Assembly: GCA_965237775.1 (NCBI GenBank)
Contig: OZ250155.1
Location: 2,046,001 to 2,110,000, forward strand
DNA length: 64,000 bases
Origin: CATOSP01 sp965237775
Lineage (GTDB): Bacteria; Chloroflexota; Dehalococcoidia; Lucifugimonadales; UBA3495
Direction: 5' to 3'
Shown here: piece after piece, positions 1-7,767 of the stretch
Position numbering within the stretch: position 1 is the stretch's first letter
How the letters are laid out: each line of letters starts with the position of its first letter
Program-made: the position numbers and the translations under genes
Notes under the pieces: model-generated
Told to the model about the DNA's origin: nothing
Databases searched by the model: none
The model's input: the letters and a program-made list of their open reading frames with translations, nothing else

Positions 1-45
1 TCCTGCTGGCTGAATAGACTCGGCTACCCCGAAATCTCTCTCTAG
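1..45 (+). CDS. C-terminal end of an upstream gene (partial)
   Basis: Frame 1 is open from the window edge and reads SCWLNRLGYPEISL before TAG at 43-45. The stop overlaps the Shine-Dalgarno of glyS (TAGGAG), the tight packing typical of an operon. Fourteen residues are too few to name a family. Confidence 0.35.
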   Translation, partial: SCWLNRLGYPEISL

Positions 46-54
46 GAGTTTACC

Positions 55-1374
55 TTGGCCCGCACTCTTCCCTATGGCGACATGGATAAAATACTATCCT
101 TGGCCAAGCGCCGGGGGTTCGTATTTCAGAGCAGCGAGGTCTACGGGGGCCTCGCCTCGACCTGGGACTACGGTCCCCTCGGCGTCGAGCTAAAGCGCCA
201 CGTCCGAGAGGCGTGGTGGCGCTCGACCGTCCTGGAGCGCGATGACATGGTGGGGCTGGACGCCGCCATCTTGATGCATCCCAAGGCGTGGGTCGCCAGC
301 GGCCATGTGGCGAACTTCTCGGACCCCATGGTCGAATGCCGCGGTTGCAACCTGCGCTACCGCGCCGACCACATTGAAACCGACACCTGCCCTTCTTGCG
401 GCGGAGACCTCACCGGCCCGAGGCGGTTTAACCTGATGTTCCGCACCTTCATGGGCCCCGTGGAAGACAGCGCCCACGAGGTCTACTTGAGGCCGGAGAC
501 CGCCCAGGGAATCTTCGTGAACTTTGGCAACGTGCTCAACTCCAGCCGGAAGAAACTCCCCTTTGGAATCGCTCAGATCGGAAAGGCGTTTCGCAACGAG
601 ATTACCCCGGGCAACTTCACCTTCCGCACCCGCGAATTCGAGCAAATGGAGGTGGAGTTCTTTATCAAACCGGGCACCAATGGCGAATGGCTTCATAGCT
701 GGCTCAATTCCCGGCTGGAATGGTACGTCTGCCACGGCATCCGCCGCGACAATCTGCGGCTAAGGCAGCACGCATCCGATGAGCTAGCCCACTACGCCAA
801 TGATTGCTACGACATCGAATACCGCTTCCCCTGGGGCTGGGCGGAGTTGGAGGGCATAGCCGACCGGACGGACTTCGACCTCCGGCAGCATTCCCAGTCC
901 AGCGGAGAGGACCTTTCCTATTTCGATGACGAAACCCAAAGCCGGTACTTCCCCCACGTGATCGAACCGTCGGGCGGACTGGACAGAGCCGTCCTCGCCT
1001 TCTGGCTGGACTCCTACGACGAAGAGCCCGACGGCAACGCCACTCGGGTTGTCTTGCACCTACACCGCAAGCTGGCCCCGTACACAGTCGCCGTCTTGCC
1101 CTTGAGCCGCAACGCCCGGCTGACCCCGACTGCGCGGGAGATATACGCTCAACTAAGGCGGCATTTCACCGTGCAATACGACGATGCCCAGAGCATTGGC
1201 CGCAGGTACCGGCGGCAGGACGAGATAGGCACGCCCTTCTGCGTGACGGTTGACTTCGATAGCCTAGAAGACAGCCAGGTAACCATTCGAGACCGGGACA
1301 CCATGCACCAAAGCCGCGTAGCGATCGCCGAATTGGTCGCCACGCTTCAGGATAAAGTCGAACACGGCTGGTAG
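55..1374 (+). CDS. glyS: Glycyl-tRNA synthetase (class II, alpha2 type)
   Basis: Charges tRNA-Gly with glycine in the cytoplasm. The 439-residue length fits the dimeric GlyRS of many bacteria, archaea and eukaryotes rather than the alpha2beta2 enzyme. A four-cysteine zinc ribbon lies at C95, C98, C112 and C115. Class II features follow: LRPETAQG at 145-152, motif 2 around FRNEI (179-183) and motif 3 EPSGGLDR at 304-311. The anticodon-binding domain runs from about 339 to the end (APYTVAVLPL). The start is TTG at 55, chosen because AGGAG at 44-48 sits six bases upstream and the protein then begins with the conserved N-terminal helix leading into KRRGFVFQSSEVYGG. It follows an upstream gene that ends at 45, so it may be co-transcribed with it. 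Confidence 0.96.
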   Translation: MARTLPYGDMDKILSLAKRRGFVFQSSEVYGGLASTWDYGPLGVELKRHVREAWWRSTVLERDDMVGLDAAILMHPKAWVASGHVANFSDPMVECRGCNLRYRADHIETDTCPSCGGDLTGPRRFNLMFRTFMGPVEDSAHEVYLRPETAQGIFVNFGNVLNSSRKKLPFGIAQIGKAFRNEITPGNFTFRTREFEQMEVEFFIKPGTNGEWLHSWLNSRLEWYVCHGIRRDNLRLRQHASDELAHYANDCYDIEYRFPWGWAELEGIADRTDFDLRQHSQSSGEDLSYFDDETQSRYFPHVIEPSGGLDRAVLAFWLDSYDEEPDGNATRVVLHLHRKLAPYTVAVLPLSRNARLTPTAREIYAQLRRHFTVQYDDAQSIGRRYRRQDEIGTPFCVTVDFDSLEDSQVTIRDRDTMHQSRVAIAELVATLQDKVEHGW

Positions 1375-1518
1375 CGTGACCGCCTTTCGGTCTCGCGTCG
1401 GCGGCGGACGTGTCAACCCACAGTTACACGGCGTCTCTCGAGGCGCGGTGTTTATCATAACGCCGGCGATTTACTGGAGTGATTATCTGATCGGTAGAAG
1501 AATGATGGGGAGGGTCTT

Positions 1519-2259
1519 ATGACTGGGCGGGAAGTCGATCTAGATAGCGAGTCTCGTTTGCTGCGAGTAGTCGAGGCGATAGCGATCTCCCCCGAAGAGG
1601 CTATGGCCACCGTCGACGGGTACATGTCCCAAAGTAGGATACGCCACTCGACGGATTCCGAGTGGGACCACAAGATACGCGTAGCGGACAAAATCATCCA
1701 GCGGTACTCCAAGTATGCCATGGTGGTCGGGGCCGCAACTGGACTTCCAGCGGTGGTCCCGGGGCTCGGCACTCTGGTCTCGGCAGCGGGGAGCGCAGTC
1801 GCCGATGCGGCGGTTTCGATGAAGCTCCAGGTCGACATGTGCATGTGCCTGGCCCAGGTCTTTGGCAACGATGTCTCCACCGACGACGGACGCTACCTCG
1901 CCTTCCTAGTCGCAGCCACCGGCAGCGTCCAACGGGACGTGGAAGAGGACGGAGTAAGTGTAGGGTCTCAAGCCGGTGTCGATATGGTCCGGTCCTACCT
2001 CCGGGGCGCGGCATTGCAGGCAGTAAAACAGGCATTCCGAAAGGTTGGAGTCTCCTTCACCAGGAAGGCCTTCCAGAAGGCCATTCCCTTCGGCGTTGGC
2101 GTAGTTATCGGTGGCAGCGCCAACTACGCGCTGACCCGCCACGTCGGTAGGGAGGCCAAGCAGTGGTTCATCATAGACTCGGTAAGCGCCGAAGGCCCGG
2201 TCCCAACGACGGTCGAGGGGCACGTTAGGACCAACCCCGCCCTCCCCGCGGTGCAGTAA
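1519..2259 (+). CDS. EcsC-family-like protein
   Basis: A 246-residue protein resembling the EcsC family, whose biochemical role is poorly known. The family-like segment is IIQRYSKYAMVVGAATGLPA (59-78), followed by a long Gly/Ala-rich hydrophobic stretch to about residue 115. A second hydrophobic glycine-rich segment lies at 189-205, so membrane association is plausible. There is no signal peptide. The start ATG 1519 is preceded by GGGGAGGG around 1507-1515. Only one base separates its stop from the next gene, and that gene overlaps a PemK-like gene, so the three form one transcription unit. The family call rests on pattern recognition and is moderate. Confidence 0.6.
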   Translation: MTGREVDLDSESRLLRVVEAIAISPEEAMATVDGYMSQSRIRHSTDSEWDHKIRVADKIIQRYSKYAMVVGAATGLPAVVPGLGTLVSAAGSAVADAAVSMKLQVDMCMCLAQVFGNDVSTDDGRYLAFLVAATGSVQRDVEEDGVSVGSQAGVDMVRSYLRGAALQAVKQAFRKVGVSFTRKAFQKAIPFGVGVVIGGSANYALTRHVGREAKQWFIIDSVSAEGPVPTTVEGHVRTNPALPAVQ

Positions 2260-2260
2260 A

Positions 2261-2683
2261 ATGACCAACGAGCAGCGCGGTCAGGTCCGCCGGTACATCC
2301 GCAGCATCCGCCGGAGCCTGACACGGCTGGAGGAGCTAATCCGGGATGGTGAGTCCCAGACCCCGGAGCCGCGGCCCCATGACCCACGCAGCGAGTTGCT
2401 TGAGCGCATCCACGTGGCCGGTGCGATGGAGCAACGCCAACTCTTCGGCCTCTTGGACAGCCGAAAAATGAACCACACTTGGATCGGAGCTCAGGTGGGA
2501 GCCGAATTCCTGGATATGTGGCACGCCGCCGACGGCAAGAGCTTCTACCGGGTCACACCCAGGGCGGTCCGGGAACTGCACCTGGGCCAACTGGCTTCGG
2601 TGGCTACATTCGCGGCACTATCCGAATCGGCGTTCGAGGACGACTGGCAGAGCAAAGAGGACTCGGAATATGACCGGTTATGA
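2261..2683 (+). CDS. Small coil plus winged-helix-like protein (putative antitoxin)
   Basis: Not recognised as a named family. Residues 1-30 are very basic and helical (QRGQVRRYIRSIRRSLTRLE), then comes a Pro-rich linker. Residues 45-110 have the rhythm of a winged helix, ending in a wing-like YRVTPRAVRELHLGQL. The C-terminus is acidic. It starts one base after the EcsC-like stop and overlaps the PemK/MazF-like gene by 14 bp. That overlap is the usual arrangement of antitoxin before toxin, which is the only basis for suggesting an antitoxin or regulatory role. Confidence 0.5.
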   Translation: MTNEQRGQVRRYIRSIRRSLTRLEELIRDGESQTPEPRPHDPRSELLERIHVAGAMEQRQLFGLLDSRKMNHTWIGAQVGAEFLDMWHAADGKSFYRVTPRAVRELHLGQLASVATFAALSESAFEDDWQSKEDSEYDRL

Positions 2684-3011
2684 GCGTGGCGACGTAATCC
2701 TCGTGCCTTATCCCTTCGGAGAACGAGCCGGAGGGCGCAAGCGTCCAGCCTTGGTAATCAGCTCACGCGAGTATAACCAGGCCACCGGGGAGTTGGTCAT
2801 TGCCCAGATCACGGGCCGGGTTTCCGCCCCGGAAAGGCCCGGCGACTACGAGCTCGAAAAATGGAAAGAGGCCAACTTGCCGGGTCCGGCTATCGTCCGG
2901 TCGCGCCTGGCAACCCTCAGCACATCCCTGGTGCTCCGCCGCCTCGGCACTCTCTCTGCCGACGATTTTCAACGGGCCTTGGCATCTTTATCTGCGGTTA
3001 TCACCGGCTAA
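2670..3011 (+). CDS. PemK/MazF-family toxin (endoribonuclease fold)
   Basis: A 113-residue protein of PemK/MazF length. The N-terminus YERGDVILVPYPFGERAGGRKRPALVIS carries the family hallmarks: GDV entering beta1, a PFG-type loop and KRPALVIS as the next strand. The conserved Thr/Ser-containing strand appears as ELVIAQITGRV. Known members cleave mRNA and are neutralised by a small upstream-encoded antitoxin. Here the overlapping 140-residue upstream gene is the candidate partner. Identification is good; cleavage activity and specificity cannot be read from the sequence. Confidence 0.82.
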   Translation: MTGYERGDVILVPYPFGERAGGRKRPALVISSREYNQATGELVIAQITGRVSAPERPGDYELEKWKEANLPGPAIVRSRLATLSTSLVLRRLGTLSADDFQRALASLSAVITG

Positions 3012-3092
3012 ACTCCTGCTGCACAGACAGGAGGGCGGATGTCGCCTGCTAGCCCTATGCCCCGGCCTCGGGCGCCGGGAAGTGCCGGTTGA

Positions 3093-3342
3093 GTAACTGT
3101 TCAGACCCGAGGACGCGGATTGGCTGAATCCCACATCGAGCATCTCCATGATGATTCTCGAACGATATCCCTCAGCCGCAACCCGTCATTCCCGCGCAGG
3201 GAGACCTTTGAATAATCCCCTCTCCCTCCGGGAGAGGGTTAGGGTGAGGGCGTCCTCCGTATCTGGGCACACTCCGGATTCCGGGTCAAGCCCGGAATGA
3301 CGGGCTGGGAATAGGAAGGACACATCAAGTCTGAACAGTTAT
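3093..3342. mobile_element. MITE-like palindromic element with TIRs and 8-bp target duplication
   Basis: Perfect 13-bp terminal inverted repeats, TAACTGTTCAGAC at 3094-3106 and its complement at 3329-3341, bound a non-coding block of about 250 bp. An identical 8-mer CCGGTTGA lies immediately outside each end (3085-3092 and 3343-3350), as expected of a target-site duplication. Inside are a perfect 11-bp inverted pair (CCCGTCATTCC 3182-3192 and complement 3294-3304), a 9-bp hairpin CCCTCTCCC/GGGAGAGGG (3218-3238) and ATTCCGGG/CCCGGAAT (about 3279-3299). The internal 'ccctctccc...gagggttagggtgaggg' and 'gtcattcc...ggaatgac' strings resemble dispersed repeats seen in many environmental genomes. 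No transposase is encoded, so movement would need one in trans. Confidence 0.65.
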
Positions 3343-3346
3343 CCGG

Positions 3347-3376
3347 TTGACACTGACTTCCACCCCTGAGTATCAT
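3347..3376 (+). promoter_or_regulatory. Sigma70-type promoter for the biotin ligase gene
   Basis: TTGACA at 3347-3352 and TATCAT at 3371-3376 are separated by 18 bp, placing transcription start near 3383, about 40 bases before the ATG at 3423. The first four bases of the -35 box belong to the right-hand copy of the 8-bp repeat flanking the MITE-like element. Confidence 0.5.
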
Positions 3377-3422
3377 CGCGAATATTTCGGTACCTTGACC
3401 CGAATCTTGACATGACTGAGCT

Positions 3423-4309
3423 ATGACGACTAATCCGGTGTCCTCCGCCATCCGCAGGGGCTTGTTCACGAGAATCGTGGGAAAACGCTTCCTTATGGAC
3501 GACGCCCGGCACCTGGCCGACGGCGGGACGGAAGAAGGCACCGTAATCATGGCGGAGAACCAGACGTCCGGAAGAGGCCGCTTCGGCAGGAACTGGGTTA
3601 TCAAGAGCTTACCTCGACTATGGACGACGCCCGGCACCTGGCCGACGGCGGGACGGAAGAAGGCACCGTAATCATGGCGGAGAACCAGACGTCCGGAAGA
3701 GGCCGCTTCGGCAGGAACTGGGTTTCCGGCCAGGGGAATATCCACCTCTCGGTCGTCTTCCGCCCCTCCATCGAGGTCCTGCCTCAACTTACGATGATGA
3801 GCGCGGTCGCCGTTGCCAGAGCCATACGGAAGACCACCGCCCTGGAACCGCGCATCAAATGGCCTAACGACGTGCTTGTCAACGGCAAAAAGGTGTCCGG
3901 TATTCTGGTGGAGGCCGCGGCCCTGGGTTCGGAGATCGACTATGCCGTCGTAGGCGTGGGTATCAACGTTAGCCTGGATACCTCAGGGTTCTCCGAGATT
4001 GCCGACTCCGCCAGTTGCCTCGAAGCGTTAGCGGGCCGCTCGTTGGCCAGGGACGAAGTCTTACGCCAACTTCTGATGGAGATGGACGCACTCTACCTCC
4101 AGGCCCTACAGGGTGACTCGGTCCTGGAGGAGTGGCGGGCTCTGATGGACACCATCGGACAACGAGTGACTGTCTCCTGGCGCGACGATAACTGGCAGGG
4201 TTTGGTCGAAGACGTTGACCGCGCCGGCAACATGCTTCTCAGGTTGGACAACGGCGATCTTATGACCATGACCGCCGGTGACGTGACCCTGCAAGGCGCC
4301 GCCAATTAG
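3423..4309 (+). pseudogene. birA: Biotin--[acetyl-CoA carboxylase] ligase, frame broken by an internal duplication
   Basis: The protein is a biotin protein ligase without the N-terminal repressor HTH. Signatures are GRGRFGRNWVSGQGN for the biotinyl-AMP loop, KWPNDVLVNGKKVSGIL for the biotin-binding strand, and a C-terminal SH3-like domain. The N-terminus (AIRRGLFTRIVGKRFL, from ATG 3423) and the body (from YQELTSTMDDARHL at 3599) lie in different frames. A block of 106 bp at 3494-3599 recurs exactly at 3619-3724, and the 125-bp offset is not a multiple of three. Reading from 3423 therefore stops at 3671. An ORF from ATG 3620 gives 229 residues but lacks the N-terminal segment and the conserved STMDD serine/threonine. 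No other ATG, GTG or TTG exists upstream in that frame. Either the gene is newly broken or the duplication is an assembly artefact. Confidence 0.85.
3494..3724 (+). repeat. 106-bp near-tandem duplication inside birA
   Basis: Bases 3494-3599 and 3619-3724 are identical. The 19 bases between them carry the part of the gene (codons for QELTS) that should precede the block, so the arrangement is X-B-A-B-Y where the ancestral gene was X-A-B-Y. Confidence 0.95.
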
Positions 4310-4397
4310 CGACCGTTTCGAGCCGCCGGCATCGGTTATGACCCGCCGGCGGCTCCCCTGACCCATCGTGGACCCCATTCGAAAACGTGAGGAAGAG

Positions 4398-5207
4398 ATG
4401 CTAGACCGCCTGAGTCTGGACGGCAGGGTGGTGTTAATCACCGGAGGAGGTACCGGCCTTGGTATTGCCATGGTGCGGGCCCTCGCTCGAGCCGGGGCCA
4501 ACGTCGCCATTGGCGGGCGCCGCCAGGGACCCATCGACGCGGCGGCAGCGGAGGTCAAAGACCTGGGGCGAGACTCCCTCGCCATATCCACCGATGTAAC
4601 GGACTCTGCCCAGGTGGACCGGCTGGTTTCCAGCACTGTAGACCACTTCGGACACCTCGACGTTCTTATTAACAACGCCGGCGCCGTCCAGGAAAACGTC
4701 ACCAAGCCCATCTGGGAGATCTCCGACGACGAATGGTCGCAGGTGATGGACGTAAACCTCACCGGCGCGTTTTACTGCGCCAGGACCGCCGCCAAAGTGA
4801 TGGCAGACCGGGGTTCGGGGAAGATCATTAACGTGGCCTCGGGCTTCGGCCTGCGAGCTGGCCGGGACATCTACATGTATTGCTGTAGCAAAGGCGGCAT
4901 GATCCAGCTTACGCGCGTACTCTCCTTCAGCCTAGCCCGCTTGGGCATCACCGCCAACAGCATCGTTCCCGGCTTCATACCGACCGCCAGCACCGATTCG
5001 GATATTCGGGACACTCTTCCCAGGTCGGGCGACTTCCTGCCAACCGGCAAGTTGGGCCGCCCGGAAGACCTGGGTCCCTTGGCCGTGTTTCTGGCGTCTC
5101 CGGCTTCGGACTATATGACCGGAGAGATGTTCATCGCCGACGGCGGCGGACTGGCCGGGGGGATCGCACCCACCGGACATGCGCCCGTCGTGCCATTGGA
5201 GCCTTAA
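4398..5207 (+). CDS. SDR-family oxidoreductase (FabG-like), catalytically complete
   Basis: A classical short-chain dehydrogenase/reductase, NAD(P)-dependent. Numbering from ATG 4398: TGGGTGLG at 15-22 binds the dinucleotide, NNAG at 92-95, Asn in DVNLTG near 120, Ser near 148 (NVASG), and the catalytic pair Tyr161/Lys165 in YCCSK. The C-terminus ends FLASPASDYMTGEMFIADGG, the usual SDR tail. ATG 4398 is preferred over an in-frame GTG at 4368 because GAGGAA lies just upstream and SDR proteins normally start about a dozen residues before the Gly motif. The substrate is unknown. It is followed after one base by a degenerate homologue, suggesting a heteromeric complex. Confidence 0.9.
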   Translation: MLDRLSLDGRVVLITGGGTGLGIAMVRALARAGANVAIGGRRQGPIDAAAAEVKDLGRDSLAISTDVTDSAQVDRLVSSTVDHFGHLDVLINNAGAVQENVTKPIWEISDDEWSQVMDVNLTGAFYCARTAAKVMADRGSGKIINVASGFGLRAGRDIYMYCCSKGGMIQLTRVLSFSLARLGITANSIVPGFIPTASTDSDIRDTLPRSGDFLPTGKLGRPEDLGPLAVFLASPASDYMTGEMFIADGGGLAGGIAPTGHAPVVPLEP

Positions 5208-5208
5208 C

Positions 5209-5973
5209 ATGCCCCCACTCCCCGAATATAGCTTGTCCGGTAGGGTAGCTATCCTCAACACCTCCGGTGGAGACGAAGCTCCGCTGCTGGCCCAGGCCCT
5301 CGCCGAGGCTGGGGCATCCGTGTTCGCCATAGCCCGCCGCCAGTCCCAACTGGACGCCATTACCGCCGCGCTGCGGGACTATTCCCCAGGCCTGATCGGC
5401 GGCGAGGCTGCCGAGGTGTCCACCCCGTCAGGAGCCGACCAGGCGTTGTCAGCCTTCGAGAGCTTAGACGTCCCGGCGGGCATATTGGTCAACGACGCCC
5501 GCAGCATGTTTGCCAAGCCCATCGACGAAATAAGCCTGGAAGAGTGGGATGAGGTGCTGGCGCGCAACCTCACGGCAACCTTCTTGATTACCCAACGGGT
5601 CGGCCGCGGCATGGTGGCCCATGAATATGGCCGTATCGTTAATGTCATGTCCGAGTTGGCCGAACGCGGCATGATCAACGGCTCCGCGTTCGCTGTTAGC
5701 CAGGCCGGACTGTTGTCCCTGACCCGCTGCCTTGCACTGGAATGGGGCCGCAGCAACATCCGGGTCAACGCCCTAGGAACGGGTTGGTCGACCGCCGAGG
5801 ACATCCCTCTGGAAGTCCAGCGTGAGGAGCTGTTGGTCAGGTATACACCCCTGAGGCGCAAGGCCCATCCCCGGGACTTCGGACCCTTGCTGGTCTACCT
5901 CTGCTCCGAGTCTTGCGACTACACAACCGGCCAACCGGTCTACATAGACGGCGGTCTTAACGCCCACCCGTAG
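5209..5973 (+). CDS. SDR-fold protein lacking catalytic residues (pseudoenzyme)
   Basis: A 254-residue SDR-fold protein from ATG 5209, one base after the stop of the preceding SDR. The fold is clear: VAILNTSGG as the first strand, NVMSEL, and a complete tail ending YTTGQPVYIDGG. Every classical functional motif is altered. The TGxxxGxG loop is NTSGGDEA (17-24), NNAG is NDAR (95-98), and the YxxxK pair is Phe161/Gln165 in FAVSQ, at exactly the positions of Tyr161/Lys165 in its neighbour. Catalysis by the standard mechanism is therefore unlikely. Non-catalytic SDR subunits in heteromeric FabG-type enzymes are known; that role here is inferred. Confidence 0.85.
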   Translation: MPPLPEYSLSGRVAILNTSGGDEAPLLAQALAEAGASVFAIARRQSQLDAITAALRDYSPGLIGGEAAEVSTPSGADQALSAFESLDVPAGILVNDARSMFAKPIDEISLEEWDEVLARNLTATFLITQRVGRGMVAHEYGRIVNVMSELAERGMINGSAFAVSQAGLLSLTRCLALEWGRSNIRVNALGTGWSTAEDIPLEVQREELLVRYTPLRRKAHPRDFGPLLVYLCSESCDYTTGQPVYIDGGLNAHP

Positions 5974-6323
5974 CCAGCCAACGCCCCGGCGTCTTGACGC
6001 CATTTCGTATACAGGAACACCCTCGACCAGACCATCCCCCGCGTGCAGTGCGAGGGGTGGTTCCAGGACCAGAATGCCCTGGAAGCCGCTCTAGGTTCAT
6101 TCGATTATCGGCCTAATTGTCCGAACCGGGATTCACAGGATTACGGGATTCGCATGATTTTCAATCATATAAATCCCGGAATCAGAGAAATCACAGTTCA
6201 GACGAACAATCGAAAGACCCCGGAAGCCGCTCCCAGGGAAGTTGAACCGGTCAGGCTGGCTGATGTACAATTTTCGGGTGCTCATAAACACGTCGGCCAG
6301 CGCCGTCCCATGAGAGTCATTCC
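5974..6323. other. 350-bp intergenic region before the his operon
   Basis: An open frame at 6043-6327 has no family-like features and crosses a palindrome, so it is not called. The only structure seen is the long imperfect palindrome at 6115-6210. No clear promoter hexamers and only a weak ribosome-binding site were found before hisZ. Confidence 0.6.
6115..6210. repeat. About 95-bp imperfect palindrome
   Basis: The left arm starts ATTGTCCGAACCGGGATT (6116) and the complement of the right arm starts ATTGTTCGTCTGAACTGTGA, ending at 6210. The arms continue to match imperfectly through GGATTACGGGATT to an inner CATGATT/AATCAT stem. The element can form one long cruciform or RNA hairpin. It resembles dispersed 'gaaccgggattcacaggatt' palindromes common in environmental bacterial genomes; its mobility is unknown. 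Confidence 0.6.
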
Positions 6324-7763
6324 ATGAGAACGGTAACTAGACTCCGGGGAATGTCAGACCTTTCCCAAGAGTCCTGGCAGCGGAAGCGCAAGCTCCAGGA
6401 CAGTCTGGCAGAGCTAATTGGTAGTTACGGCTACCGGCGGCTGGAGACCCCGGTGCTCGAACCCACAGAACTCTTCCTCCGCAAGTCCGGAGGTGAGTTG
6501 GCCTCCCGCCTCTACAGCTTTACCGACGCCAAAAGCAACGCGGTAAGCCTGCGCCCGGAATTTACTTCCCCCATCATGCGTCACTACCTGGAGAACCGGG
6601 ACACCGTCGATCTCCCCGCCCGATGGCAATACGCGGGTCCTGTGTTCCGCTGCGAAGACGAAGATGCGGCAAACGGCCAATTCACCCAGGTAGGAGCCGA
6701 GTTGCTGGGCGCTTCCAGTGTATTGGCCGATGTTGAGCTTCTTAGTTTGGCGGCCCGCATTCCGGCGCATCTCGGGTTGAAAGGCTGCCAGCTTAAAGTG
6801 TCCGACCTGGACGTCGTCCACAGCGTGCTGGACGCGGTCGGAATCTCGGATAGGGCCAAGTCATTTATAGTCGGCGCGGTCTCTTCCCTCCGGGAGGGCC
6901 GCCAAGCTGTACCGGCAGTCTTGGAACGCGCCGCAAGCCTGCACGTCATGGACCAGGAAGGCGAGGAAGTTTATCTGGGACAGGCCATCGCGGGGTTGGA
7001 CGACCAGCAGTCGCGAAAGGTGATCCTCGGGCTCATGCAATGGTCCTCCGCCGGCCAATTGGGCCAGAGGGACCCAGACGAGGTCGTCGAACGGCTCCTG
7101 CGCAAGATCAAGGGCGGCGACGACCGGGACTCCCTGCGCAGAGCGTTGGTGTTGGTCAGCGACCTGGCGGGTATCAGCGGCGGGGCGGATGACGCGCTCC
7201 CCCGGATCCGCGCAGTTGTAAGTGATGCGGGCGCAGGGGTCGGCGCATTGGACCGGTTTCAAGAATTCATGGAGCTGGCCTCCTCCGAGTCGGAAGTCAA
7301 TGACAGCGTGGTGATCGACCTCAGTCTGGTACGTGGGCTCGCATACTACAACGGCCTTTTATTCGACGTAACACACCCCGGCCAGTCTGACGCCCTGGGA
7401 GGCGGAGGCCGCTATGACGGACTCGCGCGGGCTCTGGGCGCTAGCCACCCCTTGCCGGCCCTGGGATTCGCCTATAACCTGGATTCCTTGCTGTCACTGC
7501 TCCACCCTCCAGGCGAACAGACGGAGGAATCCCCTTCCAGACCCGCCGCGTTGGTACGCGCCAATGACCCCTCAGCCAACCAGAACGCCATCCGGGCCGC
7601 ACAGGAATTGCGCCAAGAAGGCAAGACCGTGGAACTGGATGTTTCCGGTCAGAGTGCCGACGACGCGATGGCTCTCGCTAAAAGACGAGGAATCCCGGAA
7701 GTAATTTCGGTAGACGAGTCTGGTCAGCAGACCAGGCTAACCGCCCGCTCCGCGAAGGTGTAG
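6324..7763 (+). CDS. hisZ: ATP phosphoribosyltransferase regulatory subunit HisZ (HisRS-like)
   Basis: A 479-residue paralogue of histidyl-tRNA synthetase at the head of a his operon, where HisZ acts as the regulatory subunit of HisG. The class II core is present: LETPVLEPTELF (motif 1 region), SLRPEFTSPIMRHY, and motif 2 as RWQYAGPVFRCEDED. The histidine-binding loop is LVRGLAYYNGLLFDV, with Ala where true HisRS has Asp, followed by GGGGRYDGL. This favours HisZ over a charging enzyme. Unusually for HisZ, a C-terminal anticodon-binding-like domain is retained (from about residue 400: ALVRANDPSANQNAIRAAQE). ATG 6324 is chosen because VTRLRGMSDL aligns with the conserved RPRGTRD start. A genuine HisRS remains the alternative. 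Confidence 0.8.
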   Translation: MRTVTRLRGMSDLSQESWQRKRKLQDSLAELIGSYGYRRLETPVLEPTELFLRKSGGELASRLYSFTDAKSNAVSLRPEFTSPIMRHYLENRDTVDLPARWQYAGPVFRCEDEDAANGQFTQVGAELLGASSVLADVELLSLAARIPAHLGLKGCQLKVSDLDVVHSVLDAVGISDRAKSFIVGAVSSLREGRQAVPAVLERAASLHVMDQEGEEVYLGQAIAGLDDQQSRKVILGLMQWSSAGQLGQRDPDEVVERLLRKIKGGDDRDSLRRALVLVSDLAGISGGADDALPRIRAVVSDAGAGVGALDRFQEFMELASSESEVNDSVVIDLSLVRGLAYYNGLLFDVTHPGQSDALGGGGRYDGLARALGASHPLPALGFAYNLDSLLSLLHPPGEQTEESPSRPAALVRANDPSANQNAIRAAQELRQEGKTVELDVSGQSADDAMALAKRRGIPEVISVDESGQQTRLTARSAKV

Positions 7764-7767
7764 TATC
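7755..7767 (+). promoter_or_regulatory. Putative ribosome-binding site and ATC start of hisG
   Basis: AAGGTG (7755-7760) overlaps the end of hisZ and stands four bases before ATC at 7765. This spacing would allow translational coupling of hisG to hisZ from a rare initiation codon. Confidence 0.4.

Larger units (their letters stand above)
3012..3422. other. 411-bp intergenic region carrying a MITE-like insertion and promoter
   Basis: No convincing gene is present. The first 75 bases are featureless apart from a short GGCCTCGGGCGCC-rich stretch. Bases 3085-3350 hold a nested palindromic element with flanking 8-bp repeats, and bases 3347-3376 a sigma70-type promoter, both listed separately. Confidence 0.8.

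Noticed and set aside
6043..6327. Possible 94-residue protein before hisZ
   Set aside because: It crosses the long palindrome, has no family-like segment and overlaps the hisZ start.
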